Of a stretch of 64,000 nt of DNA, positions 43,031-58,401 are shown piece after piece (the stretch's first letter is position 1; every line of letters starts with the position of its first letter). The notes beneath the pieces were generated by a model. That model was not told where the DNA came from. It made no database searches and worked only from the letters and a program-made list of their open reading frames with translations. Source of the DNA: Latrodectus hesperus (lineage: Eukaryota > Arthropoda > Arachnida > Araneae > Theridiidae); contig CM075853.1 of assembly GCA_037975125.1 (NCBI GenBank), positions 57,523,591-57,587,590 of the forward strand, in the 5' to 3' direction. The position numbers were made by a program, and so were the translations under genes.

Positions 43031-45107
43031 AAAAATTAACTGTGCAGTGAATGGAAGTGACTATTATCGTAAAGATAATAATGACTTCACATCATGTTGA
43101 AAACACTTTAAAGCATATAATGCCGTAAGCTTTAAAAATTAAATCATTTTTTATCATCATAATATGTCTTTAAATTTTTTTTAAGAAAACTATCTTTTTC
43201 TGATTATTCGTTGCTATAACTGACTTTCATATAGTATGATCAATGGCTTTCAAATAAAACTGCAACATAAAAACAATTACAAATAAAATTATCGGTTAAG
43301 GTATTATAGCACATTCATTAACATCAGATTATCAAATTTAGAAGAAGCAATTCTGTGAGACACATTATATGGCAATATTCACATTATAATATTATAACCA
43401 TTTAAAAGCCAATTACTATCTATAATATTAGAATCATCAAAGTTAAATAAAATATTGTTTCCTAAATTTACGCTTAAGTTCCACAGAGTGGATTATATTA
43501 ATTATTTAAATTAGGATTATAAAATAAGTTGTTATTTTTCATGAAATATGGATAAAGTTTGCAAGACTAAAGTGTCTAACCAGATAAAAGAAAACACGAA
43601 TATTTTAACTATATCGTTAGAAATCTATCTAGTTCAAAATCATAGTTTTCATATGCATCATTTGATTTGGCATACACCCACGTATCGATAAAGAATTAAC
43701 ACGGATTGTTCAAAAATAGGGGAAGCATTAGACGCAAAATAGATTAAAAAAGTCTTTACATTAAATTTAATATTCGCGTTATTCTTTATAATGAAATAAT
43801 GACAAATGCACAATAATAAAAGAATTAAGAGAACAAATTATACGAAAAGATAATAAATTTATGTTACTTAATTAACATAAATATAAATAATTTTATATAT
43901 GTCTATTTCTAAAGAAAAATAAGTGCTCAAATTCATATTGTTTTTGTATGATTATAAAAGTGGTATCGTGCTTTTTCGTAAAAAAGAACACTTGCAGATA
44001 TAGATAACCTATCAGTTTCCTAATGATAATATTTTATTTAGAAATTTTAATATACTCCTTTCTATCTTTTAATTATAAATGTAAATTTGCATAACATCTT
44101 TTAGCTCTGGGAAGTAAATCCAACTTAATTTAAATAATTAGTAATCTTACCACATTTCACGTTTAAATTGAATAAAATTTTCAATATTTATATCTTTATT
44201 AGTCAAACAATTCCGAAATCTAACACCATTTAAAGAGAAAAATAATCTTATTAATTAATATAATCTTTACTAACAAAATTCCAAATTATTGATCTTCATT
44301 TAAAAAAAGAAAATTGCTAGCCCATTTATTTAATTTCTTATGAAACTTTTCAATAAAAAAGAAATTTTAATATCTAATCTTTCAAAGAAAATATTTTTAA
44401 TAGAGCAGCTTTCTTGAGATATTATCTAATTAAAATTCTCGTTATTGAAAAAACACTAAGTTTTAATCATTTTTTTCGATACTGTCGAATACCTATGGAA
44501 TAAAAATATCTCTCGTAAGAAAGTAATACATTTTTACTGCTTTTTCTGCAAAATTTAAGCCAGTTAAAAAGATTTGGTAGTCTAGATTAGATGGTGTAAT
44601 TAAAAATAAAATATTTATGAATTATAAATAATCTAAGTTTTTAAATAATCCTTCGAAAGAGATTGCACATATTAATATTTATTTTAGGTGCATGATACAA
44701 TCGAAATATTTAGTTTAATATATTGCAATATAAATATTATAAATATTAATTTTTAAAATTAATTACTTGATTGGTATTTGCTTAAAAGCTAAATTTTAAT
44801 TCAATTCAAACACTTAACCTAAATTTGAGAAAATGCAATATCTTACTATAAGAAAAAATTATTTTTAATCTGTATTGCAAAGCAACAATATATGTATATT
44901 TAGCTTACTTCATTTATTACTTATTTTCATATTTTATTTGGTACTTTAGAAAAATATTAAACCAGTGGTCGATTTTACCAGAGTGTATGAGTCCAATTAA
45001 AACTTTTATTTACATCAATATTAATAAATCATCATCAAATAAATCCATTTAAATAATAGGAAAAATTATACTAACGAAAACTAATCTTTTGTTCCAAGCA
45101 TTTTAAT
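43031..45107. other. AT-rich sequence, no gene seen
   Basis: Anonymous A+T-rich DNA; nothing recognised. Confidence 0.6.
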
Positions 45108-45175
45108 TTTTTTTTTTTTTTTTACAAATACAAAGATGTGTTCGTATTTCGAAGTTAATTTTACAAATTAACTTC
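45108..45175. repeat. Poly-T tract and 11-bp-arm hairpin
   Basis: A T run of about 16 begins near 45108. GAAGTTAATTT (45151-45161) and AAATTAACTTC (45165-45175) are exact reverse complements with a 3-bp loop. The stem is followed on the plus strand by mixed sequence, not a T run, so it is not a bacterial-type terminator. Confidence 0.8.
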
Positions 45176-47333
45176 CTTATATATGTGCAAATTTTTTGTA
45201 CATGAAAAAATTCATTGTACATAAAACATGCTTTTTTAGCATATTTTCGAGAAATAGTGTGTTCTTAAAATTTTGTGATTTGAGACAAATTTTCAATTTT
45301 AAGGAACTAATTGCTTCTAAAAGGAGAAAACATTTGTCTAAGCTAATAATTTTACTGATGATGCAAAATAAGTTCAAAATTAGCATTTCAATATTAAATT
45401 CTATATTTATAATCCGACTGTTTTTCACAATAAGAATCATAATAATAAGAAAATATTTCTCATAGATTTAGTGCATAAAAGAAACTGAATGAGTCATTAT
45501 ATATAGTGAAAATCTATCAAATAATTTATGTAAATACTTGTTATAATGTAACAAAAAATTTATTCAAAATAAAGAATCATTACAAATATTCAATTCCTAA
45601 AATTTATTCATTTTTAATTATTAAAAATGAGTAAAATCTAAATTTATAAATAACTTCGATTCTACTTTAATAATAATAATAATTCAATTTTATTATGAAC
45701 GAGTTACCACTCTTAATTTCTTTGAAAGTTCTTTCGAAGATATTTATTTGTTAATAGAAAGATATTATTTGGAGTAAATTTTTAACTCTAAAAATGAATG
45801 AACACAAAATGACATGTTCAGAATAATTAATTAAAATAATTATGTATTTGAATTATATAAAAAATCAGTACATATGCATATAAACATATTTATGTACACA
45901 TTTTAAATATATACATAAATACAAAATTTGATTCATTAATATAATATATTTGATACTATTTTAAAGTATATTTAATGCGTTTATATGATTTTTGCAATAA
46001 GGTACAGTATAACTACATGAATTTTCCGTAATCAGTTTCTACAAAATCTGAGTTTTAGTTTAAAAGCAATTAGGTTACTTTTGCATGCATTATTCAAGCC
46101 ATGGTAATAGCATCTTTCTCATGAATTTAAATACATTGGTGTGAGTGTGAATATATGAGGTATTTCAGGAATATGCTTGTGTAGGAGTTTCAACAAACGG
46201 ATTTAATGATATCCTTAATTACAGAATAATTATGGTAACGATTTTAGCATTTATGTCAGGGGGTTTAATTTTAAATTTGAGAAACTAGTAGAACTTAGAT
46301 CTGATATTTGGACCTATATTTTACACTACCAGTTGTTAATTATTGGATATTTTTCTGTTAATGAATTAAAAGAAATTGTTTTTCCTAAAGACAATATTAT
46401 ATTTTTCAAATTATTTAGCAAACTATTATTCTCATTTTATTTGTTTACTTTCATTTATTCGAAATATAAGTACCAATTTGTGCTTTCTCATTATTTTGAT
46501 GTATTTTTCGTGTTTATTATTTTAACTAATTACTTTATTATAAAGCGATTGAGGCACTAATAAATATTAAATTTGATACGAAATTAAATTTTGCTGCATT
46601 TATTTTTAAACAGAATTATATAAAAAAATCATTTACCATTAGTTAATTGAATCACTATAAATTTGAAAGCAATATAATATTTTAATCTTAAAATCAGACC
46701 AATAGATATTTAGAGTCTATGTTTTCATTAATTTAAGAAAGCCCAATAGACTTTCAGCCTTCGTAGAAAATTGCACAAAATAATGATGAAATAATAATAA
46801 ACTAAAAACTTATAATTTTGGGCAGAAAATGTACACAAAAATCTAAAAATCCATTTGTATCAAATTTGATTCCTTACATTTTGCATGCATTTAAGGACAT
46901 TATCAACAGCTATGTGGACAACTTTGTAACTCATTCTTAACTAGTAGTGTAAATTTGAATTAAATTTTAAAAAATGAAAGTCAATAGCAAAAGGTATCTG
47001 TTATTTATATTCAACTTTGAGTTAATTTTGTAAATATTTCTGATTATAAATAAAAAAATAACGTCTATATAGTTTGAATATAAATAAAAAATAATTGTCT
47101 ATACACAAAGACAATTTAAAAAATTATAAAAATTGTGAAAAAATATTCATATCATTAATTTAAAAATGCCGCAAATCTATAAACTGTTAAAAAATAAGCA
47201 ATTCAAAAATAAATTGAATTTTTCCCATTATCAATAATGGATATAATACATAATAGGATATTAATAGATAAGCTAAAATATATTTAGCTTTTCTCGTAAT
47301 ATTTTTTCATCAGTATCGAATGCATTTTATGTT
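45176..47333. other. AT-rich sequence, no gene seen
   Basis: Overlapping frames at 45177-45440 (minus) and 45196-45465 (plus), and one at 46333-46560 (plus), are Phe/Ile/Lys-rich. They lack recognisable motifs and fit chance at this composition. Confidence 0.5.
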
Positions 47334-47435
47334 GATTTTAAATGTCACTCTCACATATTATAAATCACACTCGAATATAGTTTATGTGGATTAACGAACG
47401 ATATAAAATATATTCGAGAGTGATATTTAAAATGC
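47334..47435. repeat. Inverted-repeat cluster, possible MITE remnant
   Basis: Left arm 47334-47361, containing TTTTAAATGTCACTCTC, pairs with right arm 47406-47435 (CGAGAGTGATATTTAAAATG) over about 24 positions with two or three differences. A second, direct copy ATCACACTCGAATAT (about 47365-47379) can pair with the same right arm at 14 of 15 positions. The cluster therefore has two tandem left arms and one right arm. Confidence 0.8.
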
Positions 47436-50400
47436 TGTAGCATTAATTAATGTGACAAAAATGGTATTAAATGGAAAGTATGTGATGTTCAAAAATTTTG
47501 TGAATTCATCAGCATTTTGAAAACAGACAAGTTTAATTAAATTAATTATTTGAAAGGAAAAAAGTAAATATTGAGAATGAAAACGTTTTAGAAAATATGA
47601 GAAATAAAATCTCTACATCTAATTAAATTGAAAAAGATAGAAAGTAATGTACAAAATAAAATTTTTAAATTTTAAAATATGTTAATGAAAGCATTTTGAA
47701 GATATAAACATTCTAGAAAGATTAGTGTATAAATGCACATTATTTTTATGCATTAATTAAAAATATCAAATAATTTAGTAAAAATAATAAGGGTTCAAAA
47801 TTTTAGAAAAAAATTATGATAAAAATTTAAGATAATGTTATTATTAAGCTAAAAGCTTCATTTTTCACTTTATTCCAACAAATTTCATTTGCAAGAATTT
47901 ACATAAAAACAAAATCCAAGGAAATTATAATTTCAAAGAACTAACTTAAAGTAAACTGATTTTTTTTATTAATTTTTTCAATGATTAATCAGGAGATTGT
48001 GTACTCCAGTTTTTTCATCACAATGTTATTAATCGAAATCTGTAACTATATTTTTACTTATAAAGGAATAAATAAATTAACTGAATTCTAAAACTATATA
48101 CATGTGATTTCCAAGATTTCTACTTATAAGCAATTTTTGAAATAAAACCTCCCATTTATGGAGCTCTAATATTTTACAAAGAATATTTAAAAAAACACTA
48201 AAATCTCAACTTTTAATATTTACGCTCTATATGCAAAAGCATATAAATCCATTCACATTAATTTCTTATTAAGGAAATGCATTATTGAAATCCTATAATG
48301 ATGCAAGCCTTTTAAGCCATTAAGGATATAAAATGCATTATTATTTATTATTGATACTATAATCAAATTTTTTCATAATTTATAATAAACTTACTTATCA
48401 CATTAATACTTCACTGAAGCTAATTTTATGGCTTTATATTATTAGCTATTTTATACCTATATCTAATTTAATATATTCAGGGTTAATTTTTCAAAACAAA
48501 TTAGTTCGATTTACAAAATTGATTAGTTATTACTTATTTAATTAATTATTTACCGTATATATTGTAAAGAATGCATATATTTTCACTTTTGACAAAGAAT
48601 TCTTTTTAGTCGTAAATAATGTCGAAGATAATAACGTTTATAAAACTGTTAATTGAAAATCTAATAAAATAATAAAAAACTAAAAATTTAATGAAAATTT
48701 GTTATAGAAATTTAATGAAAATATAATTATATATTTAAAATATATACTGAATTATCAATATATAATAATTTAAAAATACTTTAAAATAATTTTAAAAAAT
48801 TGAGCAAACAATTATATACTTAGCATAAATTATGCACACAGCTGTTCAGGGAAAACAGTAATTTAACAATAAATAATATATAAATATTTATCCCTACTTC
48901 TCCACATGTATTTTACTTCAAAAATTAACTTTAAACAGTACTAAATTCATTAAAGAAACAGCATCAATTGGACTAGAAAAGGGAATGTTATTGAAAAATC
49001 TCTCGTGAAATTAAATTTTCTAATTATATATTATTAAAATTTTGTTTATGCTTTTAAAATAAAAATATCTATACGAAAGTATTCTAAATAAATAAATAGA
49101 AAATAATTTTGAAGAAATGTCTATTCCAACTTCATTTTCAGTTTTGAGTTCAATTTTAATTAAAAATTATATCAAATCTAAAAATTTTCGAAATGTATTT
49201 AATTTATTTAGTAATATAAATAATTAATTAAATGAATGAAAATCATTACAAATTTTAATAATTAGTTTTTAAATTACTCTGAGCCAGAAAATAATTAACT
49301 TCTTTTAAAGAATTGAGCGTCATTTTGGAAGAGGATAATTTTCAGAAGATAATATTTTAAAATTAATTTTCCAATGTTTTTTTTTAAGCTAAATTCGATA
49401 TTTTGCATGAAGTTTGTTGAGAACATCAATCTCTTTAACATTTAAAGAATTTCATAAAAACGAAATTCATTAGCTACAAATACATTCTATATATAAATTT
49501 TTAGTTACAAGTTGTTTGGTATTAACAGTTCTCCAAAAGTAGAACATTTATTTGTTTCAAAAAAGTGATGATGATTAATAATTCTTGTTTTGATTAGGAG
49601 CAGTGTAAAAAAGTTTAAGAAATACCTATTAATTTTACGAGAGGAAATAAACTCTGTTTTTATAATTAATTACTAAAAATTTTTATAATAAATAACAATT
49701 CTTAACTTCCCCATACAAAGTATTTAAATATTTCCTGAAATACATTTTTCTTTACAGTCTATAAAATATTGATAAATGTGTATTATTGTAAACTTTCAAA
49801 AAAATAATCTTGAAGATAAAATGAAAAAATTAATCAAATTCAAACCTGATGGAAATTTATGTTAAAATAGATGCGACTTTAATTTTTAAAGTCAAACCAA
49901 AGTTACATTTTAAAAATAATTTAAATTTAAATATTTATTATTAATATAATTTGAATTTGAATTTGAATATTAGATTTAAATTTAAAAATAAAATATTAAA
50001 ATAATTTCAAGTATAGTGTATGTCAAAAAACTATTTATTTAATCATTTATCCTCTGCTTAATTCATAGATTCATTATTATTATTTGTAAAATTGTAAAAG
50101 CAAATCATTTATTTAATAATAAATAAAACATTTGTTTTAACTTTAATGTTAATCTTCTAATTTAAAATCTTTAATTGTTTTAACTTTACTTTAAATACAT
50201 GTGGTGTCAGGATAAAATTTCATGATAGTTAATTTTTCCTTAAATCTCAGACAAAAAATGTACAGTATGTATCAATAATGCACTCAGATACTATTGTTCA
50301 TGTTTTTTAACCCTATGATCCTCCTACTTGATATTTAGATTCCGATCTGAAGCATGATTTAATTTACTTTGATTATTTCAAAAATTAAACCAAATGTTCA

Positions 50401-50540
50401 GTATCAATGAAATATAATTCTTCGTGCTTATTGATTCTTAGTTTGAGCTAGATGTTTGTAAAAAAATGTATAGTAAATAAAAATGATACTTAAAATGCGA
50501 AAAAGTAAAATGAATGGCACATTTAGTAAATTTATAGCTT
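47436..50540. other. AT-rich sequence, no gene seen
   Basis: About 3 kb of anonymous A+T-rich DNA with short TTTGAAT and TTTAAAT direct repeats near 49960. Confidence 0.6.
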
Positions 50541-50542
50541 TT

Positions 50543-50590
50543 ATACTTCAAGTTAAAGTTATTTTGTACTTCAAGCTTTTGTACTTCAAG
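50543..50590. repeat. Three TACTTCAAG direct repeats
   Basis: TACTTCAAG starts at 50543, 50567 and 50582, immediately before the 50.6-kb SINE. The last two are part of a longer shared TTTGTACTTCAAGCTT-type word. Confidence 0.8.
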
Positions 50591-50599
50591 CTTCTTTAG

Positions 50600-50957
50600 G
50601 GCAACGACCTTCTGTCCGTATAGCTGGGTTCGATTCTCAATGCCACCAAAAGATCCACCGCGTACATGCGATGCACGTGCTTGTTAAATCTGTAGAATCG
50701 AAAATCCTGTGGTCGGTCATTGAGGAGTTACCATGGGTGTTATGGTCTGAAGAAAATTTCCTCCCCCTCCGGATTAAAGTCAAAATTGAAGGAGTGAATC
50801 CTCTGGTGGTGCCATCTGTTGGAGGAATGTTTGAACAAAGACGTACTATCACCTTCGGGGTGCTCTGGTTAAATGAAAGACGCACCCTTCTGACTTAATT
50901 TCGTATAGTTGCCAGCTAGCAAGCTTGTTTAGACCAAATGTCATAAATAACAACATC
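50600..50957 (+). mobile_element. tRNA-derived SINE, plus strand, related to the 13-kb copy
   Basis: A B-box-like GGTTCGATTCT (50627-50637) follows a truncated head beginning near 50597. The body contains ACGTGCTTGTTAAATCTGT and a TCTGGTGGTGCCATCTG block, and the whole is much less AT-rich than its flanks. The ACGTGCTTGTTAAATCTGT block aligns with the minus-strand 13-kb copy. CAAGCTT(C/G)TTTAG occurs at 50587-50599 and 50920-50932 (12 of 13 identical), a possible target-site duplication that would end the element at 50919. The following TAACAACATC (50947-50956) could instead be the tail. The open frames on both strands (50637-50885 minus, 50671-50898 plus) are readings of the SINE body and not host proteins. 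Confidence 0.75.
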
Positions 50958-53900
50958 TTCAACCACTTTAAATTTAGGATTGTCTGATCTAAATAAATCA
51001 ATAAGTCCTTAACAAAGAACATTGAGATAACAAGAAATCATTATCTGCATTATATTAATATATGTCATTGCCACATATTTCATTATTATATTATTAAGAT
51101 TATTAATTGTATTTTTCATTTAAAAATATGTGCCTATTTATAATACAGATTTTTCGTATCAATTCAATATTAGTTGTATTATCAATCCCTAAATATAGTG
51201 TAAGAGATAACAGTTCAAATTCTCTGAAAAAAAGTGTTTTCAGTTGAATGGTGGTTGTTTTGCTACTAAAAGATTGTTCATTTAAAGAAATTTTCGTATG
51301 TTGAAGCTTTCTTCATAGTTGATTTCAAACATGTTTTCATTTTAATCTTGTCAGGTTTAATATTAGAAAGCAAAAGAAATAATGCCTAAATTTTAAAGAT
51401 TTTCATTTGAGGCATCAGAAATAGGCTGAGGATAGTTTCAAAAATTGTGCTCAGGTAATAAAGTTTGCATACATTTTGATTCAAAGTGATTTCACTTAAT
51501 ATGAATTAAATTATTAAGAGGACCTATTGAAAATTCTATTTTATTCAAATCCATATCAATAATATTACGATTCTGTTATCAAAACAATAATAGTTTTGAA
51601 ACATATCTACATATGTCTGATGATTTCTAAAAAATTAAATTAAATATAAAAAAATCAAAATTAACTTTTGGTTTTATCTGTCATTATTACCAACATTAGG
51701 AAAAAGAAAAGAATCCTTGAACTTAAAGTGCTTATTTAAAAGAAACAAAATATAGTGAAATGTATGAAGTATTCCATGGTGATACAGATAAGAAAGAAGA
51801 CGATTCAAACACATACATAAAAATGTAGATTTATTACCCAATTTGCAGAAAGTTATTCCCTGCATAAAAAAGCATCCATGATCAAAATAGTTTTTGTTAT
51901 GATTATAAGAACAATATCAGAACGCTTCTTTTCGGAGTGAAATTTCCCATGGATAACTCAATTTTTTCTTCAACATGACCCTAGGTAAATTTATTGACGT
52001 ATTTCTACTTTCGTGGAAGAAGGGAGCTGCATTAGAGATGCAAGAATAAGAAGTAAAGATAGCTCGATGTGAATGAGCAGAACTGCAAAAATAAAAGCTA
52101 CGCATAAATTATACTAAATAGTTCTGGACTAGACATTTTATTTTATCAGAGCAAACAATTCAAATAATAATAATACAGTAAAAAGCCATTGCCAAAGTTT
52201 TCCATTATTCATAGAAAGATAAATTTTGATATTTTCATTTATTAAAATCAAGATTGCCTCCAGAAAAATGTTTTGTTAGATTCCTTAGTATTTCATGATA
52301 ATTATTATTTTCTTTTTACTAAGAACATATTTAATGCATTATCCTTATAATAAGACTGTGTGGTCACTTAAAAATGAAAGCATTCAACCTAAGACGGAAA
52401 ACAAACTTCTCATGTAACATTCTGCGAAATATAATATTAATAGATCATTTATGGCGCTAATCTAGACGTAACATTACCAAAGTTATGTATATTGAAGCTA
52501 ATAGCAGAAATTTTGTTTAATCAGATTTTTTGTTCATATTGTTTCTAATATCAATCATTAATCTTGTCATTTATTACAAAAATCTCGAGTATAAGTCCTC
52601 TTTATTATGACTGAAATATTAGAATATCAATAATAATTCAATATGTATTCCTTTCACATTAATTTTAGCAAGTGTTCGTTAATATAAGCACCTAAAACAA
52701 ACTAAAGTATATGAAATATCGACATGCTGGTTTAATATAATAATGGTACTCACTGAAAATACAAAATTGTCACATACATGAAATACATCGATTCTTCAAA
52801 TATATGAAGATGTACAGTAACTAACAACCATAAATCCAATAAACTAACACATAATTCTTAAGTTGATGAACATTTATTTCATATAGTACAATATAAATAT
52901 CATAAATGTGTTTAACGATATTCATAATAAGAATTGTTTATGCTAAGTGAAGGACAGAGAACTCGGAATATTGTTCTTAGTGCCAGAAAACATTAATTAT
53001 TTTCAACATATATCGCACCACGTTACTTTCCCTGAATTATTTAAGCCAGAAAAATATATTTATGACATGAATTCTTGTTAAATAAAGTTATTGAAATGCA
53101 ATTGGTTCTCTCTCAAGATTTAAATATAACAAATCAGCAACCGTGGCGAATTTAAGAAATTGGAAAGAGATTTTAATGGGCATACTGTAGAGCCATTTTA
53201 AGCATGCAATTTGTCGCGATATCAGAAAAATATATCTAAAAGCTTTCATAGATACTTGATGCTAGACGAAATTTTAATAAAGTGTCTCTACTCAAGTTGA
53301 TTGTATAGATTTCTCCATTTTTTGCCAAACACACTTTTATCAATTTTAGGCACATATTTTGGCATTTAAGAAAAAAGATTGCGCAAATTTGATAAAATAT
53401 TTTGATTAATAAAAGACTCCATACAAGAATGAATTCTCAAATGCAATCAATATCAGATCTTTATGCATGTACTCAAATGGAGAAAACATACCATATGATA
53501 ACATGTGGACACATTTTATAATGATTAAAAGGTAAGAATTTGAATAACAGTCACAGGTTTGATATAAAATGATATTATCAAAATTTTTTACACAGTCCTA
53601 CAGAGTTTTATAAGTAGTACAAATAAAAAAATTCTCTGACATTTTCCAAATTACATGATATAGTTCAAAGCAAAGGCTGTTTTATGTATTGCCTTGAGAG
53701 ATATTTTGGACCAAACGAAATTCAATCACATAAAATAAGACACTTTTAAAATGAGTTTTTAAGATGTTGTAATTTATAAATAAGCGATTAGAACTTCGTA
53801 TGGAGCTATTATTGACTACCTATGCAGAAATCCTACCAAACATTACCTAGGGAAATATTCTAGAAATTAGAAATCATGTCCTTTTCTTAAAATTTCAAGA

Positions 53901-55757
53901 AGGAGCTATCAGAATGAATATATAGATTCAAAAGCATTCACATATAGCTGTTATTATTTTTACATTTACAAATAGTTATCATCATTTAGTACAGTCAAAA
54001 GTGTAGTGCTTTTTATATTACAACTTATATTTCCATCTCAGAACAAACTATGATGTTTATTAGTGTTCCAATTATAATTTTGAATTTTCCAATCACGTAA
54101 ACCTATGTAGCTTCCAACTAGTATCTATTTGGAATAATATTTTAAGAGAGTGGATTTACTTTTCTTTCTCACTTTGTTTACTTAAAAAAATGTGAAAAAT
54201 CATTAAACACTTTAAAAGTACTTTCAAATACTTCTTGGGGCACTGATCGTGAAATATTGTTCAGAATACATCAGTCCCTCATACTATCTCGAATAAGATT
54301 ATCGTTGTATTGTATATGGGTCGGCAAGAACAGAAAATAAACAGAATTTTGATGTAAATAAAAAACACATTAATCGAAAAACATATATTCATTTCCTCCA
54401 AGGTGATAAGATTTAGAAATGATATCTTAAATATATAAAAAAAAACAACTAAGTACAGAATTTCTTTAAAGAAAGAAAGAAGAAATACTTCCAATAATTT
54501 CTTCAATAACATTCTTCTATACCTCAAATAGTTAACACTAAGGTAACTTTCAAGATATATCTCAAAAATACTAAATACATATACTAATAAAAATGCTGCA
54601 TACACTACTAAGCATCATACTTTGCATTCATTTATTGAAAGACATTACTCAATTTCTAACAACTTTTAATAAGAGATAGTTTACAATATTGAATTAATTA
54701 TTTTTAATTATTTTTACGTTGAAAACTTATATCTTTGATTCACAGTTAAATAAACAGAATTTTTTTTCAAATATTCATGTAGTTTATTCAATTAAGAAAA
54801 AAATTTAGTGATAAATAAAGGAAATTCCTACATTTATCACTAAAAAATAAAATAAAAAATTTATCTCTTTATTCATCAACAAAGTTTTAAATACCATTAA
54901 ACAATAGTTATATTAAAATCCAAATTTATAAACGAAATTCATTCATATGTATTAAATGTCACAAAATGCATAAAATATTCAAAAGAATTTTGATTTTATT
55001 TATTTAAAATAATCGCTTAAATTAAAAACCTCATAATTTTTCAAACAAGTATCACAGATATTAGAAAATAAAATCAAAATAAAATTTAAACATCTACTCA
55101 CTTATTTTTTCTGAAGAAAAAGATTTGAGCCCTATATTTAGTATTCTTATGGAAAATGCTATTTATAGATAAGTTTATTGATTTGCAACCAAAGGAAAAG
55201 TTTAAAGTATTTTTTAGAATTTCTAGAAAGAAGATCCCATAAGTGAATTGTCATTTGTATTTAGACAGCTTAAATTCTGTAATAAAAGATAGAAATTAAA
55301 TTAAAATATATAAATAATATTCATTTAATAATTTACATTTTCTTAAATGTTAGACTCCTAAGTTTCAAATTTCATATTTTAAATTCTTATTTTAATATTT
55401 TCTTATATTGTACACTGTTTTGAAATTTTAATTAACACAATGCCAGCATTAGGAATGAAACCAAGCAATTTAATAACTTTCACACTTGGATTTAATTTTG
55501 GTTTAGATGGGATAGTATCAATCGACCATATTTCATTTCATGTAGAAAAGTTTAAATATTTATAGTTCCTCTCATATATGTATAAATATAAATGTGTGAA
55601 GCATTTAATCATTATGGTTACATTTTCGTAAATATAAATTATTTATAACATTAATTTCATTATACTAATAACTATTTCTATGTAATATTTTCGATGGGGT
55701 CAGTAGTAGATAAACTTAATCTAGTATATATAGCTACTTATAAGCAAGAACTGTTAT
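50958..55757. other. AT-rich sequence, no gene seen
   Basis: Nearly 5 kb without a recognisable gene. The longest frame (54279-54605, minus, 108 residues) is Leu/Phe/Ile/Tyr-rich and hydrophobic, starts in AT-rich DNA and shows no family motif. Frames at 51674-51865 and 51917-52105 (minus) are also unrecognised. Confidence 0.5.
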
Positions 55758-57824
<2,067 letters not shown>

Positions 57825-57990
57825 TAAATCATGCCGCCGATTCTTTCTTTTTTCAAATATAGATACATATAAAGTAATTCAAACAGCAACCGGTTTCTCT
57901 TACCCACGCCAACTTCCTACTTACTTGCAACCAGCTTTGCGTGATTGATTTATTCTTCATGTATAAAAATGGTATGGAAGATGGTGAGGA
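57825..57990. promoter_or_regulatory. Candidate regulatory island: Grainyhead-like and Exd/Hox-like sites
   Basis: A less AT-rich block holding AACCGGTTT (57888-57896), which matches the optimal Grainyhead-family site. About 45 bp further on is TGATTGATTTAT (57942-57953), which resembles a Pbx/Exd-Hox composite site. Between them lies pyrimidine-rich TCTCTTACCCACGCC. Frames are closed. The motif matches are seen directly and the factor names are established knowledge; enhancer function is inference. Confidence 0.35.
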
Positions 57991-58312
57991 ATAAAGGAAA
58001 TTTATATTCGTTTACCGCTCGAATAATTTGTATGTCTAAGATTGGTTATTAAATAAAAGATAACGTAAGATAATAGAAAAGCTGATTCGATTAACAGGAA
58101 AGATTTTTACATCTGCTGGAAACCTAATCAACAAGTAAATCACTGTTTTACTAAAGCAAGATAACAGATCTGATTATGTACTGATCAAATCAAGAAAATA
58201 ATACATGGAAAGAAAATTATTTCTCATCAAAAACAAATAAGTGCCCTAGCATTTCTTCATATTCAGATTAAATACACTTTAGTAATACATATGTATGCTG
58301 CGTGTGTATGAA

Positions 58313-58313
<1 letters not shown>
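57991..58313. other. AT-rich sequence, no gene seen
   Basis: Anonymous A+T-rich DNA; nothing recognised. Confidence 0.55.
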
Positions 58314-58391
<78 letters not shown>

Positions 58392-58401
58392 ATATATATA
58401 T
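58314..58401. repeat. (TA)n/(TGTA)n microsatellite
   Basis: About 65 bp of TA, then TGTATGTATGTATA, then a short TA run. Confidence 0.96.

Noticed and set aside
45151..45175. Rho-independent terminator
   Set aside because: Eukaryotic context, no T run directly after the stem and no upstream gene.
45177..45465. Overlapping frames on both strands of similar length
   Set aside because: Mutual antisense frames in low-complexity AT-rich DNA; no domain on either strand.
50637..50898. Protein-coding gene in balanced sequence (frames on both strands)
   Set aside because: The interval is the body of a SINE with an upstream B box; frames are incidental.
54279..54605. 108-residue hydrophobic minus-strand frame
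   Set aside because: Leu/Phe/Ile/Tyr content mirrors the AT composition; no motif. One frame of this length is roughly what chance gives over both strands of 64 kb at this stop-codon frequency.
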